A stretch of 34,595 nucleotides of DNA from a virus, in the IMG/VR virus record IMGVR_UViG_3300028794_000184, positions 1 through 34,595 of that record. The stretch is one strand, 5' to 3'. The notes beneath the pieces were generated by a model. That model did not search any database. It was given only the letters and a program-made list of their open reading frames with translations, and was not told where the DNA came from. Numbering within the stretch: position 1 is the stretch's first letter; each line of letters starts with the position of its first letter. The position numbers and the translations under genes were made by a program. Of the stretch, positions 1 to 6,428 are shown one piece after another.

Positions 1-339
1 ATGGAAATAAGAAAAACTAAGAAGGGGAAAATCTCTTTTGTGCTGGATTATAATGAACTGGAAGTACTACGGAACCGCCTGAATGATCACCTGGAAAAGG
101 AGAGTATTGAATTACGAAGTATTCGCTTGGTAACACAAGATGCGGTGAACAGGCACCTACAAATGTCGGTGCTTTTTGACCTGGTAAAGAAGCATTACGC
201 GAAGCTGTATAGTAATGAGATAACACAAACACTTTCGCTATCGCGCTTTGAAGCTCTTGCACTTTTAACACAATTGAAAGACGCACAAAGTTTTTCTCTT
301 CAACAATTGAAAGGCGGATTACACCAACTATTAAGCTAA
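1..339 (+). CDS. Hypothetical early-operon protein, 112 aa
   Basis: I do not recognise this protein. It opens with ATG on the first base of the window, so an upstream in-frame start cannot be excluded. It is highly charged and predicted mostly helical. A basic N-terminus (MEIRKTKKGK) is followed by a short strand-like stretch and then helices rich in Leu, Glu and Arg. No catalytic motif, cysteine cluster or membrane segment is visible. It lies directly before a 52-codon coiled-coil gene and the transposase gene, on the same strand. A role in the transposition/early operon is therefore likely from context only. Confidence 0.6.
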   Translation: MEIRKTKKGKISFVLDYNELEVLRNRLNDHLEKESIELRSIRLVTQDAVNRHLQMSVLFDLVKKHYAKLYSNEITQTLSLSRFEALALLTQLKDAQSFSLQQLKGGLHQLLS

Positions 340-346
340 TAAAGAT

Positions 347-505
347 ATGTCAATCGAAGATTTGAAAAGCGAAATCAAAATCCTTCAGGATGAACTGGCA
401 ATTGCCTATGAAGGTGGCGAATCAGTAGAAGCCTATGACCTGGAAAAGAAGATTGATGAACTACAGGCGCAATTATTCAGACAGAAATCGGCAGAGCAAG
501 GATGA
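347..505 (+). CDS. Small coiled-coil protein upstream of the transposase, 52 aa
   Basis: The ATG at 347 opens 52 codons and ends in TGA at 503-505. The stop overlaps the transposase ATG at 502 as ATGA, the usual sign of translational coupling. The protein is acidic and looks like one or two amphipathic helices (SIEDLKSEIKILQDELA, then DLEKKIDELQAQLF) with Leu/Ile heptad spacing, so a short coiled coil is plausible. It has no recognisable family signature. The reading frame, the packing and the coupled stop/start make a real gene likely. A function such as partnering the transposase would be a guess. Confidence 0.6.
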   Translation: MSIEDLKSEIKILQDELAIAYEGGESVEAYDLEKKIDELQAQLFRQKSAEQG

Positions 506-2454
506 AGATAGTAGACAATATATTGTTCGTAGAGTGGAGTGACATTTTAGAGTGTGGTATTTCTGAGAACACTTTGAAGTCAGCCAAATTAAAGAAGTCG
601 CCTTCGTGGTCTTTTATGGATGACCCCGAAGATAAGCGCAGAGTGCTTATAAAGTTTGAAACACTGAAGGACAAATATAAGGTGATGCTAAAAGCAAAGT
701 TTGGCAACCCTTATGAGTACATGGCAAAGATGCCTATACGGAAGTGCATTAAGTGGGATAACAAAGCGGAAGAATTCTATTTGGGCTATCGCTATGACGA
801 AGACAAAACGCTTTCGATTGAGCATGTCACCAAATACACTACTGCGGCCAACTGGCTGAATATGTTTAAAGAACTGACGGCTGATAAGAAGGCTTTGAAA
901 AAGCTTTTGAACCTGACAATAGAACAGTTTTACCAACATGCGATTGAAATTATAGTAGCGGACAAAGTGGACTTGCCAAGTAACTACCGCAGACTATTGG
1001 AGAAGCGCAGAGAGTATGAAGAGAAGGGTTATAGCTCTTTAATAGACTGGCGATTCGGCAACAAACAGGCATCGAAGATTAAGGATGAGCTAAGCGAAAG
1101 TGTTTTGCTGGAAATGATCGCTCATCATAACCAGTTTGATGATGTGTACATCGCCATGCAGTATAACACGTGGGCGAAGGCAAGCAACTACAAGCAAATA
1201 AATCCGGCTACGGTTGGTAACTGGCGCAGGAAGAAAGAGAGTGAGATAGTAATGTTCCGTGAAGGCAATGCGGAGCTGAAAGGCAAATTTTTAAAGCAGG
1301 CAAAGGGCCATCGCCCGACTCACCCGCTCTATTTAATAGAGAGTGATGACAACCATCTGGATTTACTTTTCATTGATCCAAATGATAACACGCCTCACAA
1401 GTTTTACCACAAGTATAAGGCGATAGTGGTGATGGATAGTTTTAACGACTACCCTTTGGGATATGCGTATGCGGAAAAACTGGATACTGATCTGGTAAGA
1501 GCTGCGTATCTGAATGCGATGTACCATATACGAAGCATGACGGGCGGATGGCATTTGCCACACGAAACAAAGACGGACAGATGGGGACTTACGGAACTTC
1601 GTCCATTCTATCAGAGCATGGGTAAGTATTTCGATACTCCCGTGGGAAGTAAAAACCGTGGCTACATCGAAAACTTTTTCGGGCAGGCACACTGGAAGCG
1701 CTGCCTAAAAATAGGTGCGAACAATTACACCGGAAACAACATGACCGCTAAGGGACGCGGTGTAAACCAGGAGGTACTTGGAAGGAACAAAAAGGATTAC
1801 CCGCTGATTGGTGCTGAAGCAATCCAACAGATTGAAAACTTCTTTCACCGCCTGCGCCACCTTCCGCAAAGTAGTGGAGTGAGCAAACATGATCAGTGGA
1901 TGGAAGCTTTCAACGTCATGCCAGCGGAGAGTAAGCGCCCGATCAATGACGAGCAATTCCTTTTAAAGTTCGGGATTGAGCATAACGACCGTGGTAACGG
2001 AATACGGATTACGAACCGCGGTGTAGAGCCACGAATAAACGGAGTAAAGTATAGCTACGATTTGCAGGTGCCAAGCCTGATGGAATATGTAGGCAAATCG
2101 GTAAGTGTGGTTTACGACCCCTTTGATATGAGCCGGGTATTGGTGACGGACTATAATAAAGTGAGAGTGATGGCACATAGCGCACAACTGAACAGCCGCG
2201 CTTTGAAAGATGCAGATACGGATAGCCGCATATTTCTGAACAGCATACTGAATGAAAAGCGTGATGATGTAAACCGGATTGCTGCCAAAGCAACGCGCAG
2301 AAAACAAGTGCTTGAAAGTGCTGGCGTAGATGCTGAAAACCTGCTGCAAGCCGGTGTGATGGATAAGGAATTGAAACAGTATGCGGAACAGAAAGTACTT
2401 GTGCATTCGATAGGTGGAGGAAGTTACGAAGATGATATGTACGATGAGATGTAA
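502..2454 (+). CDS. Mu-type DDE transposase (MuA homologue)
   Basis: This 650-aa protein matches the size and layout of phage Mu transposase (663 aa). That enzyme cuts the phage ends and joins them to target DNA during integration and replicative transposition. The N-terminus (about residues 1-75) looks like a DNA-binding region. The catalytic RNase-H-like core follows: first Asp in ESDDNHLD (D282 or D283), a strand with VVMDSFNDYPLGYAY near 310, second Asp probably D359 in KTDRWG, and the Glu in GYIENFFG (E390). This spacing is close to MuA D269-D336-E392. The C-terminal 250 residues carry a basic, helical tail that in MuA contacts MuB. The gene is translationally coupled to the preceding 52-aa gene and is followed by a tRNA-like RNA and the MuB-like gene. 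The exact second Asp is assigned by position only. Confidence 0.93.
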   Translation: MKIVDNILFVEWSDILECGISENTLKSAKLKKSPSWSFMDDPEDKRRVLIKFETLKDKYKVMLKAKFGNPYEYMAKMPIRKCIKWDNKAEEFYLGYRYDEDKTLSIEHVTKYTTAANWLNMFKELTADKKALKKLLNLTIEQFYQHAIEIIVADKVDLPSNYRRLLEKRREYEEKGYSSLIDWRFGNKQASKIKDELSESVLLEMIAHHNQFDDVYIAMQYNTWAKASNYKQINPATVGNWRRKKESEIVMFREGNAELKGKFLKQAKGHRPTHPLYLIESDDNHLDLLFIDPNDNTPHKFYHKYKAIVVMDSFNDYPLGYAYAEKLDTDLVRAAYLNAMYHIRSMTGGWHLPHETKTDRWGLTELRPFYQSMGKYFDTPVGSKNRGYIENFFGQAHWKRCLKIGANNYTGNNMTAKGRGVNQEVLGRNKKDYPLIGAEAIQQIENFFHRLRHLPQSSGVSKHDQWMEAFNVMPAESKRPINDEQFLLKFGIEHNDRGNGIRITNRGVEPRINGVKYSYDLQVPSLMEYVGKSVSVVYDPFDMSRVLVTDYNKVRVMAHSAQLNSRALKDADTDSRIFLNSILNEKRDDVNRIAAKATRRKQVLESAGVDAENLLQAGVMDKELKQYAEQKVLVHSIGGGSYEDDMYDEM

Positions 2455-2462
2455 TAATAAAT

Positions 2463-2604
2463 AGTGAGGTGGCGCAATGGTAAGACGCTGATAAACCGCT
2501 GGGGAGTACATAATCACTGCTGAAGGGCTCCAATTAATGTTTATCAATAACTGTAAGGACGCAGGGAGTAACAGGTAATGCAGGTTCGAATCCTGCCCTC
2601 ACTA
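2463..2604 (+). ncRNA. tRNA-like RNA with enlarged anticodon-side arm
   Basis: The ends fold as a tRNA. Acceptor strands AGTGAGG (2463-2469) and CCTCACT (2597-2603) pair over 7 bp, with A2604 as discriminator and no encoded CCA. The T-arm is GCAGG / loop TTCGAAT / CCTGC (2580-2596) with the invariant TTC and A58 positions. The D-arm is GCG(C)...(A)CGC at 2472-2475 and 2485-2488, with GG in its loop (2479-2480). Between D- and T-arms lie 91 bases instead of about 20-40. GATAAAC (2490-2496) pairs perfectly with GTTTATC (2539-2545), closing a 42-base domain that may hold a GGAG/CTCC stem. A weak CTGT/ACAG hairpin (2551-2554/2571-2574) sits in the variable-arm position. No ordinary anticodon loop is visible. 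It fills the gap between transposase and MuB-like genes and should be co-transcribed. An intron-bearing or degenerate tRNA are alternatives. Confidence 0.7.
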
Positions 2605-2636
2605 CAGAACTTTTTAAAACATAAACTAACTACACG

Positions 2637-3509
2637 ATGACAACGATTATTGACTCTCAGAAAAAGGAAATTCAAATGCTGCTGAAATCTTTCATTGAGC
2701 AGTACGCAAGCCAGGCGAAGGCAGTTGCCGCGCTGAAAAATGTAAGTGAGGCGACCGTGATTAACATAAGGCGCGGAGATTGGGAAAGCATTAGCGATGA
2801 CATGTGGCGCAATGTGGGCAAGCAAGTGGGCCTGAATGAAAAGAGCAAATGGAAGTTTATCGAGACCACACCAGCACGCAAGCTTATCGATTTTCTGGAT
2901 GATGCTCGGGAGTATGGAAATGTATTCTCTATCACAGCTGATCCTGGAACCGGTAAATCATTTGTAAGTGAATGGTATGAAAACAAACGGCCCAATGTAT
3001 ACACGGTGAGCTGCTCCGAGTATTTCAACCGCAAGGTATTCCTTCAACAGATACTTGAAAAGATGGGCAAGACGAACACTGGATTATCGGTGCCCGAAAT
3101 GATGGACGTGATTGTTGAAACATCACTAAAGAAGGAAAGTCCTTTGCTGATTTTAGACGAGTTCGATAAAGTATCTGATTCGATCCTATACTTCTTCATC
3201 ACCTTATATAATAGACTGGAAGGAAACATGGGTATCGTAATCATGGCTACCGACTACCTGGCGAAACGCATCATGCGCGGACGCAAGATGAACAAGAAAG
3301 GATATGCGGAGATCTTCAGCCGGATAGGCCGCAGGTTTATTACCCTGCCCCCGCCAACAGAGAAAGAAGTGTTCGATATAGCCAAAGCCAACGGGGTAGA
3401 GAATCCGCAGGATCTACACTCTATATATAATGAGTGCGAAGGGGACTTGCGTAGGGTAAAACGTGCGATCCACAAAAGCCGGATGAAGGCGATGAAAAAA
3501 GCCGCTTAA
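2637..3509 (+). CDS. MuB-like AAA+ target-binding ATPase
   Basis: This 290-aa protein matches the MuB / transposition-ATPase family. MuB coats target DNA, activates the transposase and gives target immunity. Residues about 15-60 form a helix-turn-helix-like N-terminus (SQAKAVAALKNVSEATVINI), as in MuB. The AAA+ core carries Walker A DPGTGKS (residues 102-108, Lys107) and Walker B LLILDEFD (Asp174, Glu175). A sensor-like stretch (GIVIMATDYLAKR) and a probable arginine-finger region (FSRIGRRF) follow. Length is close to MuB (312 aa). It follows the transposase gene after the tRNA-like RNA, the expected A-B order. Confidence 0.92.
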   Translation: MTTIIDSQKKEIQMLLKSFIEQYASQAKAVAALKNVSEATVINIRRGDWESISDDMWRNVGKQVGLNEKSKWKFIETTPARKLIDFLDDAREYGNVFSITADPGTGKSFVSEWYENKRPNVYTVSCSEYFNRKVFLQQILEKMGKTNTGLSVPEMMDVIVETSLKKESPLLILDEFDKVSDSILYFFITLYNRLEGNMGIVIMATDYLAKRIMRGRKMNKKGYAEIFSRIGRRFITLPPPTEKEVFDIAKANGVENPQDLHSIYNECEGDLRRVKRAIHKSRMKAMKKAA

Positions 3510-3510
3510 A

Positions 3511-3530
3511 AAACGCTCAAAAACGCTCAA
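3511..3530 (+). repeat. Perfect tandem duplication of a 10-bp unit
   Basis: AAACGCTCAA occurs twice in direct succession immediately after the MuB-like stop codon and just before the next ATG at 3532. It could be a leftover of slippage or a small protein-binding site. Nothing else identifies it. Confidence 0.6.
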
Positions 3531-3531
3531 G

Positions 3532-3921
3532 ATGAAAAGAACACTGCAAGAGAATAAGAACGGCCGCAAAGAAAGGGCCGTGCGCCTGAAGTTCGCTGTA
3601 ATGGCTTTGCTGAAATGCAATGAAGAGCAGTTTGCGACCTTCCAATACGAGCAAGGAATAGCTTATCTGAAGAGCCTTGCCTCTGGATTGCCTGCCGATG
3701 ATGGACAATTTATGAATGCTATGGAGCGAAGCCGCACCTTTTGGAGCTGGTGGCGCAACCAATGGACTAATGCGGATGAGTGCTTTATACCATGTGCCTA
3801 CGACCTAGACAGGATGCAAAGAGCGCAGGTTTATTATGAGCTGCATGACGGGCGGATTTTGAGCGGGAAGATTTTCCCGAATCGTATAGTAATGAAGGAC
3901 GCGGAACTGATAACCCAATAA
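3532..3921 (+). CDS. Hypothetical protein, 129 aa
   Basis: Not recognised. The N-terminal 20 residues are strongly basic (MKRTLQENKNGRKERAVRLK). A helical middle follows, then a Trp-rich segment (FWSWWRNQWTNADE) and a C-terminal strand-rich part ending ELITQ. The segment YELHDGRILSGKIFP resembles a short beta hairpin. There are no membrane segments or metal ligands. The gene starts 22 bases after the MuB-like stop and precedes two tiny membrane genes. Position suggests an early function, but none is assigned. Confidence 0.65.
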   Translation: MKRTLQENKNGRKERAVRLKFAVMALLKCNEEQFATFQYEQGIAYLKSLASGLPADDGQFMNAMERSRTFWSWWRNQWTNADECFIPCAYDLDRMQRAQVYYELHDGRILSGKIFPNRIVMKDAELITQ

Positions 3922-3926
3922 CCTTT

Positions 3927-4064
3927 ATGAGAAAGGATTTGTATAACCCGTTGCTTTGGATAGTGCTATTGATGTATGCCTGTGTAGTGGCGATGTGTGC
4001 CGCTACAGTGGCATTTAAGAAATCGTTTTGTAATGAAGTAGCTGCATTTGTAAACGCCAGGTGA
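3927..4064 (+). CDS. Small single-pass membrane protein, 45 aa
   Basis: ATG at 3927 opens a 45-codon frame that ends with TGA at 4062-4064, sharing one base with the next ATG. The central stretch NPLLWIVLLMYACVVAMCAA is a clear transmembrane helix, flanked by MRKDLY and KKSFCNE. The sequence does not name a function. The coupled start/stop and neighbouring small membrane gene support it as real. Early phage membrane miniproteins often affect superinfection or host physiology, which is inference only. Confidence 0.55.
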   Translation: MRKDLYNPLLWIVLLMYACVVAMCAATVAFKKSFCNEVAAFVNAR

Positions 4065-4234
4065 TGAAAAAAATTTATATGAACTGCTTATTGTATGTGG
4101 CCTTTGCGATGGTGGTTTTAATCGTGGGCTTCTTTGTGAGCGAACACATTGATGAGGTGATGGTGTATCTGTTCGCTGTAATCTGGAATGCAACTGGTTT
4201 GGTAGTAGGGATAATCATATTCAGCAACCGATGA
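4064..4234 (+). CDS. Small two-pass membrane protein, 56 aa
   Basis: ATG at 4064 overlaps the preceding TGA by one base. Its own TGA (4232-4234) overlaps the next ATG (4231) as ATGA. The protein has two hydrophobic helices, about residues 8-25 (LLYVAFAMVVLIVGFFV) and 33-53 (MVYLFAVIWNATGLVVGIII), joined by the acidic SEHIDE loop. No family is recognised. The unbroken chain of coupled genes supports expression with the DnaA-like protein that follows. Confidence 0.55.
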   Translation: MKKIYMNCLLYVAFAMVVLIVGFFVSEHIDEVMVYLFAVIWNATGLVVGIIIFSNR

Positions 4235-4566
4235 AAGAGGGAGCGATATATGAGTGGGATTTTAAAAACTCCCACATCGTAAGAATGAAAGCCCGAATTA
4301 TTGAACTGGTATGCAACGAGTTTACAGTAACGAAGGAGGAACTGTGTGGACTGGACCGGAAAAGAAAGTTACAGAATGCCCGAATGGCATACGTGTATCT
4401 GACCAACAGACACACCAAAGACACTTACTTGGTGATGGCTGAATTTTTAGAAAGACATGTAAGCAGCATATCGCACATGGTGCGAACATTGGAAAATCTG
4501 ATTTTTATTAAAGACCCTATAGTAAAGAGTATACGCAACATTGAAAATCAACTTTTAACACAATAA
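4231..4566 (+). CDS. Stand-alone DnaA domain IV-like DNA-binding protein, 111 aa
   Basis: Residues about 20-90 resemble the C-terminal DNA-binding domain of the initiator DnaA. The order is a helix ending LVCNEF, the TVTKEELCGLDRKRKLQNARMAYVYL pattern (compare DnaA segments on either side of the basic loop), then a helix pair where HVSSISHMVRTLE stands in the place of the DnaA signature HTTVLHA..KIE. The AAA+ ATPase domain of DnaA is absent. It could bind DnaA-box-like sequences or divert the host initiator during replicative transposition; both are inference. It is coupled by ATGA to the upstream membrane gene and precedes gam. Confidence 0.75.
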   Translation: MKEGAIYEWDFKNSHIVRMKARIIELVCNEFTVTKEELCGLDRKRKLQNARMAYVYLTNRHTKDTYLVMAEFLERHVSSISHMVRTLENLIFIKDPIVKSIRNIENQLLTQ

Positions 4567-4576
4567 CAAAATACCC

Positions 4577-5176
4577 ATGACAAAAACAAGAATCAAAAAA
4601 ACAGTAATTGAAGAAGTTACACATGAAGAAGCTGTCCAAGCTTTTGCTGAGTTAGCCGCAGCTGATGCTGAAACAAAAAGAATAACAGCCGAAATGGATT
4701 TAGAGATGACGAAAATCAGGATGATATATCAGGATGATCTTGAAGCAAATGCAAAAATTGTTCGGGAGAAATTCGATTTACTTCAGGCATTCTTAAAACT
4801 TCATCCTGAAGTGCTTGGCGATAAACGTAGTGTTGAGCTAACACACGGCACAATCGGGTATAGACTTGGCCAGCCAGCGTTGAAAACTTTAAAGGGATTT
4901 ACCTGGGGAGCCTGCAAAAAGCTTGTAACTGAATTTATCTCTGAGGACTATATAAGAGAAAAAACAGAGATTGATAAAGAAAGTCTTTTGGCTAATCGTG
5001 ATCGATTAGTGACAGAAGTTCTCATTTATGATGAAACTGATCCGATATGGCAAACGCCAGAAGAAGATCGGCCATCGTTTTCAAGCCTATTTGAGAAGTG
5101 CGGTTTTAAGGTAGAACAGGACGACACTTTTTATGTCGTGCCTAAGAAAGAAGAAGCACTTCAAACTACATTATAA
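4577..5176 (+). CDS. gam: Host-nuclease inhibitor Gam-like protein
   Basis: This 199-aa protein fits the Mu Gam family, which binds double-stranded DNA ends as a Ku-like dimer and shields them from host exonucleases. It shows the family's long N-terminal helical hairpin (about residues 15-75, KRITAEMDLEMTKIRMIY) followed by the Gam core around residues 80-110 (KRSVELTHGTIGYRLGQPALK), which is characteristic. The C-terminus (about 120-199) extends beyond Mu Gam with a Glu/Asp-rich stretch. Position in the early operon after the transposition genes agrees. It is followed by an unusual 326-base gene-free block. Confidence 0.9.
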   Translation: MTKTRIKKTVIEEVTHEEAVQAFAELAAADAETKRITAEMDLEMTKIRMIYQDDLEANAKIVREKFDLLQAFLKLHPEVLGDKRSVELTHGTIGYRLGQPALKTLKGFTWGACKKLVTEFISEDYIREKTEIDKESLLANRDRLVTEVLIYDETDPIWQTPEEDRPSFSSLFEKCGFKVEQDDTFYVVPKKEEALQTTL

Positions 5177-5502
5177 GGGAGATTCGGTTAGACCCTTCCC
5201 CTTGTCGGGGGCAGAGAGGCAAAGGATTCTAACTTTTATGGCACATCCCTTGGCGTCTGGTTCTGAAACCAGAGTTGCAGATAAGTGCTGATTAGTATGA
5301 ATAAACCCGCCCGGATCTGGTAACAAACATTAGCGGGAATCCTTTGTAAAGACTATACCAAACCATTTAACCCTTCTCTTTTTGAGAGGGGTTAAGGTTC
5401 GGTGAATAATGAGAAAACACAGGGCTATTCGACCTGAAAGTTTCGAATAAGTGGGGGGCTTTTACCCCTCTATCTACCCACACACACACACTATTATATC
5501 CG
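5177..5502 (+). ncRNA. Gene-free structured block downstream of gam
   Basis: No convincing gene lies here; the longest ATG frame inside the main fold is 17 codons from 5238. The block is rich in paired elements. CAAAGGATTC (5220-5229) pairs with GAATCCTTTG (5337-5346) over 10 bp. Inside it are TGGCAC/GTGCTG (5239-5244/5285-5290, with wobbles), TCTGGTT/AACCAGA (5256-5262/5267-5273) and CCGC/GCGG (5307-5310/5333-5336). Downstream are a 12-bp hairpin with a T5 loop (5367-5395, one G-U), a TATTCGA/TCGAATA hairpin (5426-5432/5443-5449) and a GGGG/CCCC hairpin near 5454-5468. A CA repeat (5481-5490) ends the block. This looks like a structured RNA or long leader. Family unknown to me. Confidence 0.6.
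5367..5395 (+). other. Strong 12-bp hairpin with T5 loop
   Basis: TTAACCCTTCTC and GAGAGGGGTTAA pair over 12 bp with one wobble and a TTTTT loop. The hairpin is not followed by a T-run, so a standard intrinsic terminator is unlikely on the + strand. It could be an RNA stability element, a processing site or an inverted-repeat operator. It sits immediately downstream of the multi-branched fold at 5220-5346. Confidence 0.7.
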
Positions 5503-5841
5503 ATGAGTAATCTTCGAAAGAATGCTTACGTGTGCCAAAATCTGCACGTAACTGTAACCCAAGACCTCGAAAAGGGCACTACACCTATGTTCATCAATTG
5601 TCCTACTTGTGGTGAACCAAAAACAAGAGAGCAAGCAAATCTATTCATGGCCGGATCACTAATGTATAGAATCAATCAAAGTAAGATTGCTTCGCATGAA
5701 TGGTTTATGCCTACTGAAAAAGATCTGGCAGCAATGGCAGTATCGATGAGCGAATGGGAATTTCGCGCCACAGCCGAACATGTTAAGCAGGGTGGCTTGC
5801 TTATGCGCAAGATTGAAGGAACGGAGGTGAGCAATGTCTAA
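5503..5841 (+). CDS. Hypothetical protein with a CxxC motif, 112 aa
   Basis: Not recognised as a family. Near residues 31-36 the sequence INCPTCGEPKTRE carries one CxxC knuckle, and a further Cys lies at residue 11 (YVCQNLH). A small zinc site is possible but incomplete on its own. The C-terminal half is helical (EKDLAAMAVSMSEWEFRATAEHV). It is the first gene after the structured block. Its last codons overlap the next gene by 8 bases, so the two are probably co-translated. Confidence 0.65.
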   Translation: MSNLRKNAYVCQNLHVTVTQDLEKGTTPMFINCPTCGEPKTREQANLFMAGSLMYRINQSKIASHEWFMPTEKDLAAMAVSMSEWEFRATAEHVKQGGLLMRKIEGTEVSNV

Positions 5842-6232
5842 TTACATACCGGTTCCAACCAATAATCCAGTGATCAAATTCACGCATGCTTATAGGAAGC
5901 TAAACAACGCTGAAGGTGTACCCGTGAAAAGGGCTCGATTGCTTGATGTTGTTGAGGTGAACCTCAACTCTCTTAGCAAATCGTTCATTGCCTACGATAC
6001 AGATAATGGTTTATATGCGCTGCCGAAAAGTGGTGATTATCTGATGTTGATTTTCCTGAAGCCTTTTGGTGATCTATTTACAACTCTACGTCCCACCTAT
6101 AGCCCCAAGCCAATGCTGTCTAAAAGAGAATATTATAGACGCCTTATCGGACGTGAGTTTGAGATTGTGATTTTATCACAGGATAAGAAACATGTTGAAG
6201 GTTTTAAACACAAATCGCAGCATGAGGATTAA
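5834..6232 (+). CDS. Hypothetical protein, 132 aa
   Basis: Not recognised. ATG at 5834 overlaps the end of the preceding gene. The protein mixes strands and helices (VKRARLLDVVEVNLNSLSK, then SGDYLMLIFLKPFGDLF) and ends in a basic tail (KHVEGFKHKSQHED). LMLIFLKPF is hydrophobic but too short and interrupted for a membrane helix. No catalytic motif is visible. Confidence 0.6.
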   Translation: MSNYIPVPTNNPVIKFTHAYRKLNNAEGVPVKRARLLDVVEVNLNSLSKSFIAYDTDNGLYALPKSGDYLMLIFLKPFGDLFTTLRPTYSPKPMLSKREYYRRLIGREFEIVILSQDKKHVEGFKHKSQHED

Positions 6233-6416
6233 AAAATGTTACTGGCCGAAATGTCATGCTGTAGGTTGTACTAATCGGGAATGCAAAGCAGATGAGTTTG
6301 CAGCGGAAAACGAGCGCATGGATAAACGCTTTGTTGAGGGGGTATTACTCAGCATTGCATTAACTATTGCCTTGGCGGCAATCATCGGATTCATATTAAT
6401 TATCTGGCCTGTTTAA
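6222..6416 (+). CDS. Small membrane protein with Cys-rich N-terminus, 64 aa
   Basis: I chose the ATG at 6222, which overlaps the preceding stop by 11 bases. An in-frame ATG at 6192 would give 74 aa with a longer overlap. The N-terminus has four cysteines in MRIKKCYWPKCHAVGCTNREC, possibly a small metal site. A charged helix follows (FAAENERMDKRF), then one strong C-terminal transmembrane helix (LLSIALTIALAAIIGFILII). It is a tail-anchored protein by layout, probably with the Cys-rich part in the cytoplasm. Function unknown. Confidence 0.55.
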   Translation: MRIKKCYWPKCHAVGCTNRECKADEFAAENERMDKRFVEGVLLSIALTIALAAIIGFILIIWPV

Positions 6417-6428
6417 AAAAAAATATAA

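Noticed and set aside
1963-2547. Minus-strand frame of 194 codons and its overlapping 174-codon frame
   Set aside because: Both lie antisense to the transposase and the tRNA-like RNA, have no recognisable family, and have shadow-like composition.
2463-2604. Group I intron in a tRNA gene
   Set aside because: The insert (about 69 bases) is far shorter than any group I intron, and no P7-type core can be drawn.
5261-5267. TTCTGAA as a tRNA anticodon loop (CTG) in the structured block
   Set aside because: The flanking palindrome closes on a 4- or 6-base loop, not 7, and no D- or T-arm surrounds it.
5481-5490. CA dinucleotide run as a phase-variable repeat
   Set aside because: Only about five units, outside any reading frame, and nothing shows variation.
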